64,000 nt of DNA from Bactericera cockerelli (taxonomy: Eukaryota; Arthropoda; Insecta; Hemiptera; Triozidae). Where the stretch lies: NCBI GenBank assembly GCA_024516035.1, contig CM044955.1, positions 40,154,006 through 40,218,005 of the forward strand, in the 5' to 3' direction. Within the stretch, counting starts at the first letter, position 1. Every line of letters starts with the position of its first letter. This document shows positions 30,797-44,600 of this stretch, piece after piece. A program made the position numbers and the translations under genes. The notes below the pieces were generated by a model. That model did no database searches, was not told where the DNA came from, and saw nothing but the letters and a program-made list of their open reading frames with translations.

Positions 30797-33700
30797 CTGG
30801 AACAAAAAAAACATAGACCATTTTATATATTACTAGCGGGCTGCACCCGCTTCGCCAAGCCATCACACACACCACACCCACACACCACACACACCTCACA
30901 CACACAAACCACACACACACATTGACACACACACCCATCCACACACACACACATTGACACACACACCCATCCACACACACACACATCCACACACACATCC
31001 ACACACACACACATCCACACACCCACCCATACACACCACACACATACACACACCCATCCACACACACACACATCCACACACACACACACACATCCACACA
31101 CACACACATCCACACACCCACCCATACACACCCACACATACACAACACACCCACACACATCACACACACCACACACATACACACACCCATCCACACACAC
31201 ACATCCACACACACACATCCACACACACACACAACACACCAACACATCACACACACCACACACATACACACACCCATCCACACACACACACACCACACAC
31301 AAACCACACACACACACACCACACACCCATCCACACACACACACACACACAACCATCATCGCTGTAAATTTCAAAATCCCGAACCAAATCTATCATAGCG
31401 GATATTGATAATGTAGCAAACTGGCCCATATTTCGAGAACGATTTGTCAGAATATGGCAACAAAGGGCTCAAATTTAATCATGTGATGTTCTCAGACAGT
31501 TTTTACAATAAAAATATAGGTCCTCGCGATAACTTTTAAGTTCCGTGCTGGAATCTGTAAAAAAACGTGAAAAGTCTGAAAAAATGGTCGAAATTTCGAA
31601 CATTCTGGCTTCTATCTCGAGAACGGTACGTCAAAATGTGGCCTAATATGAATTAAATGAAAGCTAGTTTTGTCTAATGTGTTATTAAATAATAAAAAAT
31701 ATAGGTCCTCGCGACAAATTTTAAGTTCCGCGCTGGAATCTGCTAAAAAACGTGAAAAGTCTGAAAAAAAGGTCGAAATTTCGAACATTCTGGCTTATAT
31801 CTCTAGAACGGTACGTCAGAATGTGGCCTAAAATGAATTAAATGAAAGCTAATTTTGTCTAATGTGTTATTAAAGAATAAAAAAATATAGGTCCTCGCAA
31901 TAGATTTTAAGTTCTAGGGCAAAGACTGTTTTAAAATCGGACCCTTCCTCAAGGAAATACTTGAGGAAGGTCATAACTCAAGGACGGTTTGGAATTTCGG
32001 ACTTTTGATAGTTTTCCTGATATCGCACGGCAATTTTGCTTGGGGTCATCTCCCATCAATTTTTTGCTATCTCTTACCGTTTCACTCAAACAATTCGGAC
32101 ACACAAAGATACATACAAAGATACAAAGCCCGTCCATATTTCTCATTTATATATAGAGATTATTATTATTTAACACTTTATTGGTTAACTACATGATACA
32201 TTCAACAAACATGAAATAACATGAAAAAAAGAACACAAATGAATATGTAGTGAACCAAGGGGCGAGGTTAAAGCCTGTGGCTTTCTCTTTCACCGAACCC
32301 CATATTTTTATACATAAATGTCAAAACAACTAATTGAAAGAAGTGCCTAAATGTTTCACAAAATTCATAATTATCGAGTTCAAGACTGTCGCAAAATTCT
32401 CCACTGAAACTAACAGGAAAAAGATGATAAGTCCATGGAAAATCAGCGCACTTATTTATTTTGTAATGTCAGATCTACATTCAATACTATGATTTACCAA
32501 TTATGCGATAATCGTGCTTGTGTATGTGAGTGTATGTGTGTCATCTCCAAAAAAAATATCTGAGAACAGTTGATAAAATGGACTAGAAATTTAAAAAATA
32601 TAAATTCGATTCAAAATGTCAGTTTTGTTTGTATTGTTACGCAGGATGATAGAAAGTATTTGGCAGTGTAATTTGTTTGTTAATGAGAGCTCCGGGAATT
32701 AAGCTGCCTGCGACATAATAGGCAGTTGGATTTTTTTCAAATTAATTAAATTTGTATATTATCAATTGTATGACCTATTTAAATTTATTCAACTATTTTT
32801 TTTTCTCTTTTCGTGATATAAAACTACGTTATACCTACCGGATTTACGTAAATTATATAATTTCTATTACAGCATTTATTAAACAAGTTGGATCAAGTTT
32901 TATTTACAAATAATGACACAGAATATATACATAAATAGATATTAAAATTAAGAAAAGAAAACTTGATCAAGGGCGGTGCTAATGCCAACGGCATTCTCTT
33001 CCATTTACTTTGATCCTCTTTATTTCTATAGCATTGGTTTATAGCTCCTGGGTTGATATGATATATATTTTTATAAGTAATATACAATAGTATATTGTAT
33101 TTCAAAATACTTTTTTTTTCTTCTAATAAGTATGTTTTGACATACCAAGCAATGATGTTTTATTATAATATTAATTGAATTCATTTTTGGATTTTACTAC
33201 AAAATAAAATACAAATAAAATCTTCAAATATAATATAAAAGAGCGCGCGATTAGCTCAGTGGTTAAGCACTCGCTTGCCATGCGGAAGGTCCTGGGTTCG
33301 ATCCCCCGTGCCGACAAAAATTTGTATTCTTAATTTGGTTACAATTGTTTGTAAAGGATACCTTCCGGTGCGCTCGTGTTGACCCAGCATCTAAATGGGA
33401 AGTATTGTGTCACTTCTCGCCCATCAGAGGGGAGGCATAGGTACTACGGGATGGGCAGGCTACAACACAGACCACAAGCGTCTACAGTAGCTCCTGTTTC
33501 ATGGCTACGAAAAAAAAGGCTGTAAAACACTCATCTTTAAAAAAAAAAAAAAAAAAATACATGGTGTTTTTTTAAAACACTTGCCACCCCTAAAAACTTG
33601 AGAACCGTAGGAATTCAGAAAACAAAAATACCCCGTATCCTTTTGATTTTTGGAGATTAAGGGCGGAATTAATAGACAACATCATCAATAACTTAAGTCG

Positions 33701-35556
33701 TTGGTATAAGTGTCGGTTTTCCCTATCTTACACGTCAGTACGCAATCCGTGACTTAACGCCACAGAGGTATTACAAAAACGTCTATGAATTCCGCCCTAT
33801 GTTTTGACAAAAAAAAAAAAATTCCTACAGCTCCCTATTCAGGCTGGCACAGATCAACTTAAAATCTTAAATAAATTGGTAACTCGAGTGGCATAATATT
33901 TCAAAGGTCTCATTAAGAATAGTTCATTGCAACAGAATATATTATATACCTAGTAAGTTTACGACGGTTGACGAGATACAGGATAGACAGTGTGAAATAG
34001 CTCAACTAATTTTATTTCACCTTTTACAACTGAAAGTTTTACTTCAAAAGGTTTTCGAATTTAAGGGGTGACAAGTAAAAAAACAAAACAAAAACAAAAA
34101 AACACCCTGTATATTGTATTATACATACGTATTATTAAATGCAAATTCAAAAGTGTTTCTTTTTATTCCGGATTATTTTGGAAAGGTTACATAAGTTAGC
34201 GCTGTATCTGGAATTACCATCATAAGAAATCACTGTTTTCAGTTGCATTACTGAGAAAATTTCGTGAAATAACAATATACCTAGGTAATATTTTTCAGGG
34301 GTAAGGTATTTCTTTTCATTTGAGGTACTTACACTTCCTACCCCTCGTCAATTCAAATTACAGTATATATGAATATTTTTTCCCCTTAACTGCATAGGTG
34401 TACAGGGTATTCCTGGAAAGATTATTTAAAGCCTATAGCTTAGCTAGCATGTAAAACATTTTCCAAGAAACTGTTTCTCCCACAGATGAAGAGGTCGCTT
34501 GACTTGCTGCACATTTTTAAAATGGTAATGTGTGCATATTCTTAACTTGCCATTACGTCATATACATTAACTACTAGCCATGATTTCTTCAAAAAACGTT
34601 GAACAGTCCAAATAATCTCTTGACCAGTGGAAAAAAGAGACGTTCGGCCATAATCTCTATATATAAATGAGAAATATGGACGGACTTTGTGTGCAGGAAT
34701 TGTTTAGGCGAAACGGTAAGAGATAGCGAAAAATTGATGAGAGATGACCCCAAGTAAAATTGCCGGAAAACACCAGGAAAATTATCAAAAGTCCGAAATT
34801 CCAAACCGTCCTTGAGTTATGACCTTCCTCAAGTATTTCCTTGAGGAAGGGTCCGATTTTAAGACAGGCTTTGCCCTGGAACTTGAAATCTATCGCGAGA
34901 ACCTATATTTTTTATTATTTAATAACACATTAGACAAAATTAGCTTTCATTTAATTCATTTGAGGCCACATTCTGACGTACCGTTCTGGAGATATAAGCC
35001 AGAATGTTCGAAATTTCGACCTTTTTTTTCAGACTTTTCACGTTTTTTAGCAGATTCCAGCGCGGAACTTAAAATTTGTCGCGAGGACCTATATTTTTTA
35101 TTATTTAATAACACATTAGACAAAACTAGCTTTCATTTAATTCATATTAGGCCACATTCTGACGGACCGTTCTCGATATAGAAGCCAGAATGTTCGAAAT
35201 TTCGACCATTTTTTCAGACTTTTCACGTTTTTTTTTACAGATTCCAGCACGGAACTTAAAAGTTATCGCGAGGACCTATATTTTTATTGTAAAAACTGTC
35301 TGAGAACATCACATGATTTTATTTCAGCCCTTTGTTGCCATATTCTGACAAACCATTCTCGAAATATGGGCCAGTTTGCTACATTATCAATATCCGCTAT
35401 GATAGATTTGGTTCGGGATTTTGAAATTTACAGCGAAGATGGTTGCGTGTGTGTGTGTGTGTGTGGGTGTGTGTGTGTGTGTGTGTGTTTGTGTGTGTGT
35501 GTGGTGATGTGGTGTGTGTGTTGTGTGTGGTGTGTTGTGTTGTGTTGTTGTGTGGT

Positions 35557-35619
<63 letters not shown>

Positions 35620-38600
35620 GTGTGGGTGAGTGAGTGTGTGTGTGTGGATGGGTGTGTATGTGTGTGGTGTGTGTGATGTGTGTGGGTGTGTGTAAGTGTG
35701 TGGTGTGTGTGATGTGTGTGGGTGTGTTGTGTGTGTGTGGTTGTGTTTGGGAGGGTGTGTGTGTGGATGTGGATGTGTGTGTGTGGATGTGTGTGTGTGG
35801 ATGGGTGTGTGAGGTGTGTGTATGTGGTGTGTGGGTGTGGTGTGTGTGATGGCTTGGCGAAGCGGGTGCAGCCCGCTAGTTATTTAATAAAGCAAAATGC
35901 CCCATTGCAATTTGGGCTTATTTATTTATATTATGATAATATTGATAGATTGGTTAGCTGAAGATAGCTAAATTGAAGTCCGATCGTTTCTGTAACATCA
36001 TGCATGTGTAACATAAGTAGTACTATTTACTTAGTTGACCGAAAAATATCTTAGAGTTCCAATAGATAACTTCGCCAGCAGTTTCTCTAGTTGTAAAGCA
36101 GTAATTTTCTAATGGATGTTAAAAATTAGATAAACATCTGAAGGTAATTCAAATATATTTTAAAACCTTTTGAGTGGGGCATTGAATGGAATTTCTTGTG
36201 TCCAGACCAGATGCATGCATAAGACCAATCAAAGTGAAGTCTATCTAAGAATCTGATAGGATTCTTTCTGAAAAAAATTAAGATTCAGAAAGAAGAATGC
36301 CAATTTGAAAACAGTCCTAGGTTAGAAAGTGTTTCTCAGTATCGGGCATAACGAGAGACCTGAACGTAGTGAACGTACAGGAATTACTGGAACTGTGTAT
36401 GACGCGAGACTTAAGGTATTAAGTCCTTACTCCTAACAAAAGCTCTTTGGCAAAACTCCATATTTAAAAAAGCAAAAAGATAGAATTAAGAAGACTGCTA
36501 AGCGGGAGAGGGGCGGAGGAATGGTAGAAAATTGGAGAGTAATAAATTATCAATTCTGAAGTCAGGTATACAAAAGAAAGAGGCGAACAGATCATGTGTA
36601 AGAAATCTAACGTTTTTAAATGTTCCGATTTTTCTCTAGCTCTGCTGCTTTTATCTTTGCTTTTTATCCTCCCACTGCTCTTTCTCCTCCTCTTCCTTAA
36701 AGGTAAGATCCCCCTTTCCATTATTTATTCTACGATTTGCATTGAATTTCGTATAAATTTGAATTTCTCATTTACCGATTTGCCTGTAGCCGTTGCACGT
36801 AGGAGTATGGAAATCGTATACATAAAGTATAAAACTTCTGTAGGTATGCATATTCTATACAATAAAGTCTCACCCCACCCCCCGTATCTCAAGAATGGCT
36901 GAAAATACAAGAAAACGCAAAAACCCGTATTCCTTAATTTTTAAGGGGATTAATTTTCAGCCAAAAAAAATTTGCCTACACGGCCCCAGTCAGGCTGGGC
37001 ATGGACCAACTTTAAAATCTTAAATAGAATGGTATGTCTTGTGACATATTGTTTTAAAGGTCTCATAGAGAGAAGTTCATTACAACAAATTTCAGTGAGC
37101 TGCAAATTACCGTTCTTGAGATACAGGGTCGGACGTCCTGCGTAATATCCATATATTTTGACCTATAACTCGTTGACCGTAAATTCCAGAAAAATGAAAT
37201 TTGTTGATAATAACTCCTTATCGCAAGAACTTTCGAACAAGTTAAAACTGGATTTGTTTTTTCGTTAAAATTTTTCGGACTTTTCGTCCGGGTGGCTGAC
37301 GAAACCGACCAGAAACTAATATCAACAGAGTATGTCGAGTTATAATTTTTTCGAAAGTGCTTGGCATAAGGAGTTATTATCAACAAATTTCATTTTTCTA
37401 TAATTTACGGTTAACGAGTTATAGGTCAAAATATATGGATATTACGCAGGACGTTCGACCCTGTATCTCAAGAACGGTAAATTGTACCTCACTAAATTTT
37501 ATTGTAATGAACTTCTATTTATAAGACCTTTAAAACAATATGCCACAAGACATACCATTCTATTTAAGATTTTAAAGTTGGCCCATGCCCAGCCTGACTG
37601 GGGCCGTGTAGGCAATTTTTTTTTAGCTGAAAATGAATCCCCCTAAAAATTAAGGAACACGGGTTTTTGCGTTTTCTTGTATTTTCAGCCATTCTCGAGA
37701 TACGGGGGGTGGGGTGAGACTTTATGCTCACCCTGTATAATATAATGTATATAATTTTCCAGAAAGACGTAAGTTTAGTAGCAGGGACAAGGCTGTGCCA
37801 GGGCCGCTACAGGGTAGGACGGACACACAAGAAGTGAAAAGATGGGGACTATGGGAAGGCTGGAATGATAGTCAGTCCCGGGGACCGACAAATCCAAGCG
37901 TGAAATAAATGCAGAAACCTTTTATTAACGAACAGTTTTACACACAATCAAAAGGATAATGATCAATCAAATTCACGATAGATCGATTAGTCCCTGTGCA
38001 AATGGGGGCAATAATTTTCACTTTCTACTTGAACACACGAATACTTTTACTTTCATAGGGTCATATTTCATCAGCGTCTACCCTAAGGCTCTATTTTAGC
38101 CAACATGGAAAGAAATTGAAAAAAACTGCCCGGATATCAAGTGAAATAAATCCAATATATTTTTTTCCTTGCAGGAGAGATAAGAAGGAAATGTGGTTTC
38201 GCTTTAATTCGTATGGAGCATTTCCAAGTACATACATAATTTCCGACTTTATACAAGGTGTTTATAAAGTACAGAATTTTATATATATCCTCTAATGTCA
38301 CTTTTAAACGCGTAGCAACTCCTGTTTGTTTCTAAAGATAGGAATTGCCGATCTGGTAATGAACTCAGAATTGAGGATCGCCTAGATTTTTAGAAATAGG
38401 TACATTTATTATGTACATAAATATACCTATAATTTTTTACTTTCCTTATCCTATAATAAGGAAAGTATTGTATTCGTCGAAAATTTGACCTACCCAGCTT
38501 TTCACATTTCTGGACGAATCATAGCCTCAGGATACCAAAAAAGTGGTTTTCAGCCATTGGTCCGTGCGTCTGTCTGTGTGTGTGTGTGTGTGTCTGTGTG

Positions 38601-41600
38601 TGTGTGAACAGGATATCTCAAGAACGGTAAGAGCTAGAGACTTGAAATTTGGTATGGTAATTAATTTTATACACCAGACGAACCATGAAACTTTTGGTTG
38701 AAATCGGCCGCATTCTGCGGCCGCAGGGCCGCAAATATTGACCGCAAGCACCGCTTCTTTGAATTGGTTAAAGATACAAAAAAAGTTAGAGAACAACATT
38801 TTCTCAGATTAAAAAAATAATAGGGGTTCAATCTGATCATTTTTTTGATATCTTTAACTTTTTGGAAACCGGCCCCAATTTACCGGTATTGTAGGGGGAC
38901 CCGATTTGACTAACTTTTTTATTATTCATCCTAGATGGGGGTTGTGACATATCAAATTAATTGATTTTGAAGTGCTGATCACGAATTTGGCATTGATTTT
39001 TAGTTATCTATTACCGTTCAGTCACCAGTGGCGGAATTCGACTCCTTTTTGGGAGATAAGGAAAGTCGTGTGATGTTTACACCAGATTTTTTATTATCTC
39101 TTTCGGGGTCAGCTACTGAGATCGCCAATCTGTTATAAAGAGTATACATGCAGTGAACGGAAAATATTGCTCTCGGCATGATTAGAAACGCACAACAAGG
39201 AAAGATTGCCATATGCATATTTTCCATGGCTTGAGTTTAACGTTTCCAGTTTTTTCTAGCGTAACCTAGACAAAAAATTAATTAATATTGGTAATAGGTA
39301 CGTTTACGTGAATTTTTTAATGAAAATATTTGCTTAACCTAGAGTAAAGCGTGAAATGTTGAAATAGTTTAAAACTTTTCTACGTGTTCAGTACCTACAC
39401 ATTGGGATTGTTCAATGCAGGAAATGAGGATGAAATTTAAAGGAAATAGATTTATTTAGCATAAATATATGTACATAAATAATTGTGTGACCACTACACA
39501 AGTCAGCAAGCAGTACTTATGTATATGCATATAATACCCAAGCACATACAGGGTCCGCCATTGTTGATCAACTATTTTGAAACGCTTATAAATTATCATA
39601 TATTTGTGTTAATTACTTCCGTTATGGTGATGTTACAACAACTGAAACTTGCTTTTAAATCTTTGCTGAACTTGAACCACTGACCTCCATGTTACATTAT
39701 GTTACAAGTTTGCCGCCTTATCGATCGAACTACTGCAGAGTTCGGTTGAAATGCCTATACATATTATTTTCAAAACTGAAGCTTCATAATGATTTTTTCC
39801 TTGATGATATGCTAGAAAACAGAATGCCATTTATCGTTTTAAAAGATCACATCACGGAAATGTTCGCCTTAATGCATCCGAGTGCATGAGTTCAGAGCCT
39901 AGACTTTATCTCAAGTTACGCATCGCATTTACGAACATGTATTTAGGAGTAGATTGATTTCCAGGATGAATAGGATCTTTCAAATCTCGCAGGGCTTTTG
40001 ACAATACTAACATAAGTACCTACCTATACAACATTAACACAAGTACCTACCTATACAATAGTAATACAAGTACCTACCTATATAACACTAACATAAGTAC
40101 CTACCTATACAATACTAACACAAGTACCGACCTATACAATACTAATACAAGTACCTACCTATACAATGGATATACTCGGGAGTAATATTATGAAACCAAC
40201 ATTCATGATAATACCAGAAAAAAAAAAACAATTGCTGAGGCATTTGTGCAGAGTTCAATAAAACTTGTACAATACAAGATCGACTGTATGAAAGCTGAAA
40301 GCAGTTGGTTGGGCCCACGCGGTCTGTCAGAATTTGTACCTACTTAACTGTCCAATGTGTTGTTTAATGTCACTGGTTTCAAATAAGTTACACTTGGCTG
40401 CTTATCTACTCCGCTTTCTTTCTGAAATGTGAAAGCTCTGGAAATACACGAAAACGTTTGCCCGGGACTTTCGCAAGAAAGTGCCACCTCCCAGTCCACC
40501 CACACCGGAACAGTTCTTGTTCTAAGTTATGCATAGAACTACAGCTTTGTTTTATTTTTGTATTTTTACTTCCCTTATTCTATAGAAAGGAAAGTAGTTC
40601 CTTTGAACTTACATCACGAGAATAGTATTCGAGAAAAATGTAATTGTTCTAAACCCCATTGTACGAACGCCTTCCTGGTTAAGAGTTATTATTATGTAAT
40701 TATTTAAATGTGAAGATTTACATTATAAACAAGATTGTGTAATAACAATAAGGTATTATTATTTGATTTATACTGCTCGACTAGAACTAGAGATTTTTTT
40801 ATTCTAATAAGTTGTTTTGGTGTTTTTATTGTGTATTCTCAAAAAAAAGAGGAAAAGTTAATTGGGTGAAATTTGAAGGATCACCTGGGTTAAAAATGTT
40901 AACATAAAGAAAATTCCAATGCATTCTTCTGACGGATAAATAGGAAAATGAGAAAAAGAATTAAAAGAAAGCAGGAGTATGTACCTATATGTATAGTATG
41001 ACTCACAATGTGGAGGGGGGAGGGGGCAGACGAAGGTGGGAAAAGGATTTCAAATATTATTGTGAACATGAACACGTTCTCTGTAGTATACCGACTACCG
41101 ATATTATTTTCCAGAGCTCCGTATTGTTTGTCTGCATAGTAGAACTGTCCGTTTTGTATACCTGACTGTATTGCACAATGTTGGCATTGTCAGAGAAAAA
41201 GAGATCACTTATTTGTTCTATCCAGGATAATAGAAAATAATACATGTTCAATAATATTCTTCACACATTTCTTGTTCATTTTTATCTCTCTCCCTTATTC
41301 TCTCTCCATTTCTCTTCTATTTTTGCTTCATGATAATTAAAAGATGGTAAGTCATTTTCTTCATTTGACTTGTTAATAGTGAACCTATCCAAAAGTATAC
41401 TAAATTTCATTAACAATAATCTTTAAAATTCGGGTTTATTGTGTAATTTGAATTAATTGTATATTTATATTCAACTAACTTCAATATTCGTTATCATTTT
41501 GTGGGTAAGTGCTCGTATAATTGTATGGACATGCTTAAAAACATTTATCCTAATTCTGTTTGAATTGTATATAAATTTTATGTTATACAGTGTCTGCCAA

Positions 41601-44600
41601 AAAATAGGAGCCACTCGCAATATCTAGAGAACGGATTTAAATTTTGAGAAAAACTGAAACAAGTGTATCATTATATCGAAGGGGAAACCTTTTCTACTAG
41701 GTTTTGATTTTTATCATTTCCAGGGGCAAAAAAGAATGGTTTTTACATAATTTAAAAAGGTGAATGGTAAAGCTCTCCTCCCCTAGTATCAGAAAAACAA
41801 GAAAATTTAATTCTTCCAAATGGAAAAACGTGTATTAAATATTTTTTAAAATAAATATACAATTATTTTCTTATAAATGTTACTGAAACCTGTGAAATGA
41901 AATGTAACGATATCTCCGGCCCTGTTATGCTTGAAAATCTCAAACTTGTCTTAAAATACTTTTAATGGCAACTGGTTTTCAGAAAATAATTACAAATTGG
42001 ATGGTTCTATTTAAGATTCCAAAGTTGACCCCCTGGGTTCACACCTGGTAATTATAAATAATCAAAACCTAGTAGAAAAGGTTTTTCCTTCGATATAATG
42101 GTACATTGGTACACCTGTTAGCGCATTTACATTTTTCTAATCCTTTCTCTAGATATTTTGAGTGGCTCCTTTTTTTTTGGTGTGCCCTGTATAATATATT
42201 ATGGTTGTATTTAGCTGTATGGTCATCATCAACGGAACTATTTGATTTATATATAACAATTTCATTGTAAAAAGTTAATATTAGAACCGTATTTTTTTAA
42301 AACTATTTTTACTTTTGGAGAAAAATTGAGAGAAAGACAGGAAGAAAGAAAACAATTCTTTCCTTTCTCTAGGATAAGGAAATTAAAAAGGGGGATGAGA
42401 GAGCTATACAAAGTTATACATTTATGACCTACATAATTTACGTAACTATACATCTTCGTAAAAACTGCGAGCTTTTTCAGACAAATGAACTTTAATATTT
42501 TTCCCAAGAGGAATAACTAATCATTATCTTGTATTCTAGCATGACTCCAACAGTCGCCAATAATTATAATACTAATAATGAAAGACACTTATTATTATCT
42601 ACATTTTAAAAATAGCTGAAAAAAAAAATATCAAAGTATTTTTTAGAACCGTACAACTAAATTTAACACTCAATAGGCAGTAAAATTAAAGAATACAAAC
42701 AAACACACAAATTGATATAAAATTATTCAACACCTAATTATTTTCAAAATTCGTAGTGTAAAACATAATCCAGACAGCAACTACAGCACATCCATTTAAT
42801 GGACGTACGGATAATTATGATTTCCGCCTTCCAAAACATAAAGAAAGTAGTTAAAATTACAGAGGAATATAGTAGAGTATAAGAATACCAAAATTTCAAG
42901 TATATCACACTTATCCACCAAAACTCATCGATATATATATAATTATGTATATTACTTCCGAGAAATTTCTAATATTAGAAATCGGAAATATTGTGTTTGT
43001 TTTTGTAAAAAAAAAATATATTTTTGCTCTGATTCCAATTTCATAACCTACTGAGCAACTTCTGTCTGTCGGTCTGTTAAAAATATTCCTTTTAACTTGT
43101 AACGCGCAAATCTCGGAAACTAGTGAACGTATTTCGATCAAATTTTGTACATATGAGAAGACGTTCTGTAGATGGCTCCATTTTAATTCATAACCTTCGC
43201 ACTAGCGGTTCTGTGTGAAAGAGACCATGCGCCTGACGAGAAGAAAGGAGACTTTTCTCTAGTCCGCAGTCTAATTATAGGAAATCTAACTGATATATTA
43301 TGTTGTAGAGCAGACGGCATGTCCACATTGTTGTTGTCCAACAACATAATGTCGTTGTATTCCCGTCTGCTCTCTAATATTACAATCAATAAGCTGTCCC
43401 ATAAGAAATGGCATTGGGGTACACCGCCGACAGATGAAATCCATACTCTCTTCTGAACAAAGATCTCAGATATAGCCAGCCGACCAGCAAAAAAAAGCTT
43501 TCACTACTTATCAAAGAACCTTCGTTAAATCTTCAGACAAATAATAATCCAAGAAGGGGTATTAAGAACAAAAAAACATAGATTTATATCAGTCGCTAAC
43601 ATTTCTAATTTATGATGAAAAAAAAAAAAAAAAAAAAAAAAAATGGTTTTTTACCAGCATTACCCCAAATAACGAAAATTAGTTTACAAAAATTACATAA
43701 AACCCTAATATTATTTCAATTTGGTTTAGCTTTTTCACAAAGGCTAAACTGGTTAGGCCAGAGAAAATCCGGAAGATTCAGTTAGGTGCCCAGAAAAAAA
43801 TTTCTTAAAACTATTGAGGTTCGATTCCCTCAAATTGGTGGAATCTACTAATATAAGGGAGCACTCACCGTTGAGTATATGTACATAGGTATTGGCGGGC
43901 TCAGCGTTGCTAGCCACGCAAGAGTAGTTCCCCGTATGGTCACGGGTAGCGCTGGGGATGTAAAGTACACTCGTTTTGCCATCGAAATCTGACGTGACGT
44001 TCACGCCCCGATCGATGTCGTAGTTTATCATCCGGTTGTTGTGGTACCAGAAGATGTAAGAGGGCCGCTCAGGACTCTGGAGGATGACGCAGGATAACTG
44101 GAGGATACTGCCCAGCTTGAAGTACTTCTCGCCTGACCCCGTGATCTCAGCACGCGCCTCTGTGGGGCAGAACAATGTATTAAAATTGTTAAAATTGACA
44201 TTGTTTGGGACTCGAAACATCAAACTCAAGATAACGGGTCCGTTACCTTGACAGTAAATTAACTACTCACAGACGCGATGGTTATAAATACCTGAAGGTA
44301 AAACATCCATGAGAAAAATCCACAGAAAGTCGGTTACTTACCTACTGACGGCACAAACCCAAAGAATACTTCTGATTATTATTTTTTTTAAGGTAAAGAG
44401 TTTTTTTAAACAATTTTAGTATTTTTGTTGGAGTCAGAGCCTCTTCTGAGTCTTCGTGGGTCTCTATCCCCGTTTTAAATACTCTATTAGCCTACTCTGA
44501 CAAGCCGCATGCCGCCGATTTTTTTTACTCATAAAAATAACTATACTCATGTTTCCTCTTACACGGTATGTTTAGTAGTGTTCGGTAAATTCTAACCAGT

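Noticed and set aside
30823..31374. Long Cys/Val-rich and His/Thr-rich open frames
   Set aside because: They are translations of the (CA)n-rich block of a Helitron. Only the last 38 codons of the minus-strand frame ending at 30678 are real, as the dpr terminal exon.
33241..33320. Possible tRNA-Gly gene
   Set aside because: It has A and B boxes but continues into a SINE body and A-tail shared with another copy, and the acceptor arms do not pair well.
34819..35181. 120-codon open frame
   Set aside because: It lies within tandem units of a Helitron that are also present, inverted, at 31400-31960 with frame breaks.
35366..35961. Open frames in the GT-rich block
   Set aside because: Same low-complexity Helitron block in the other orientation.
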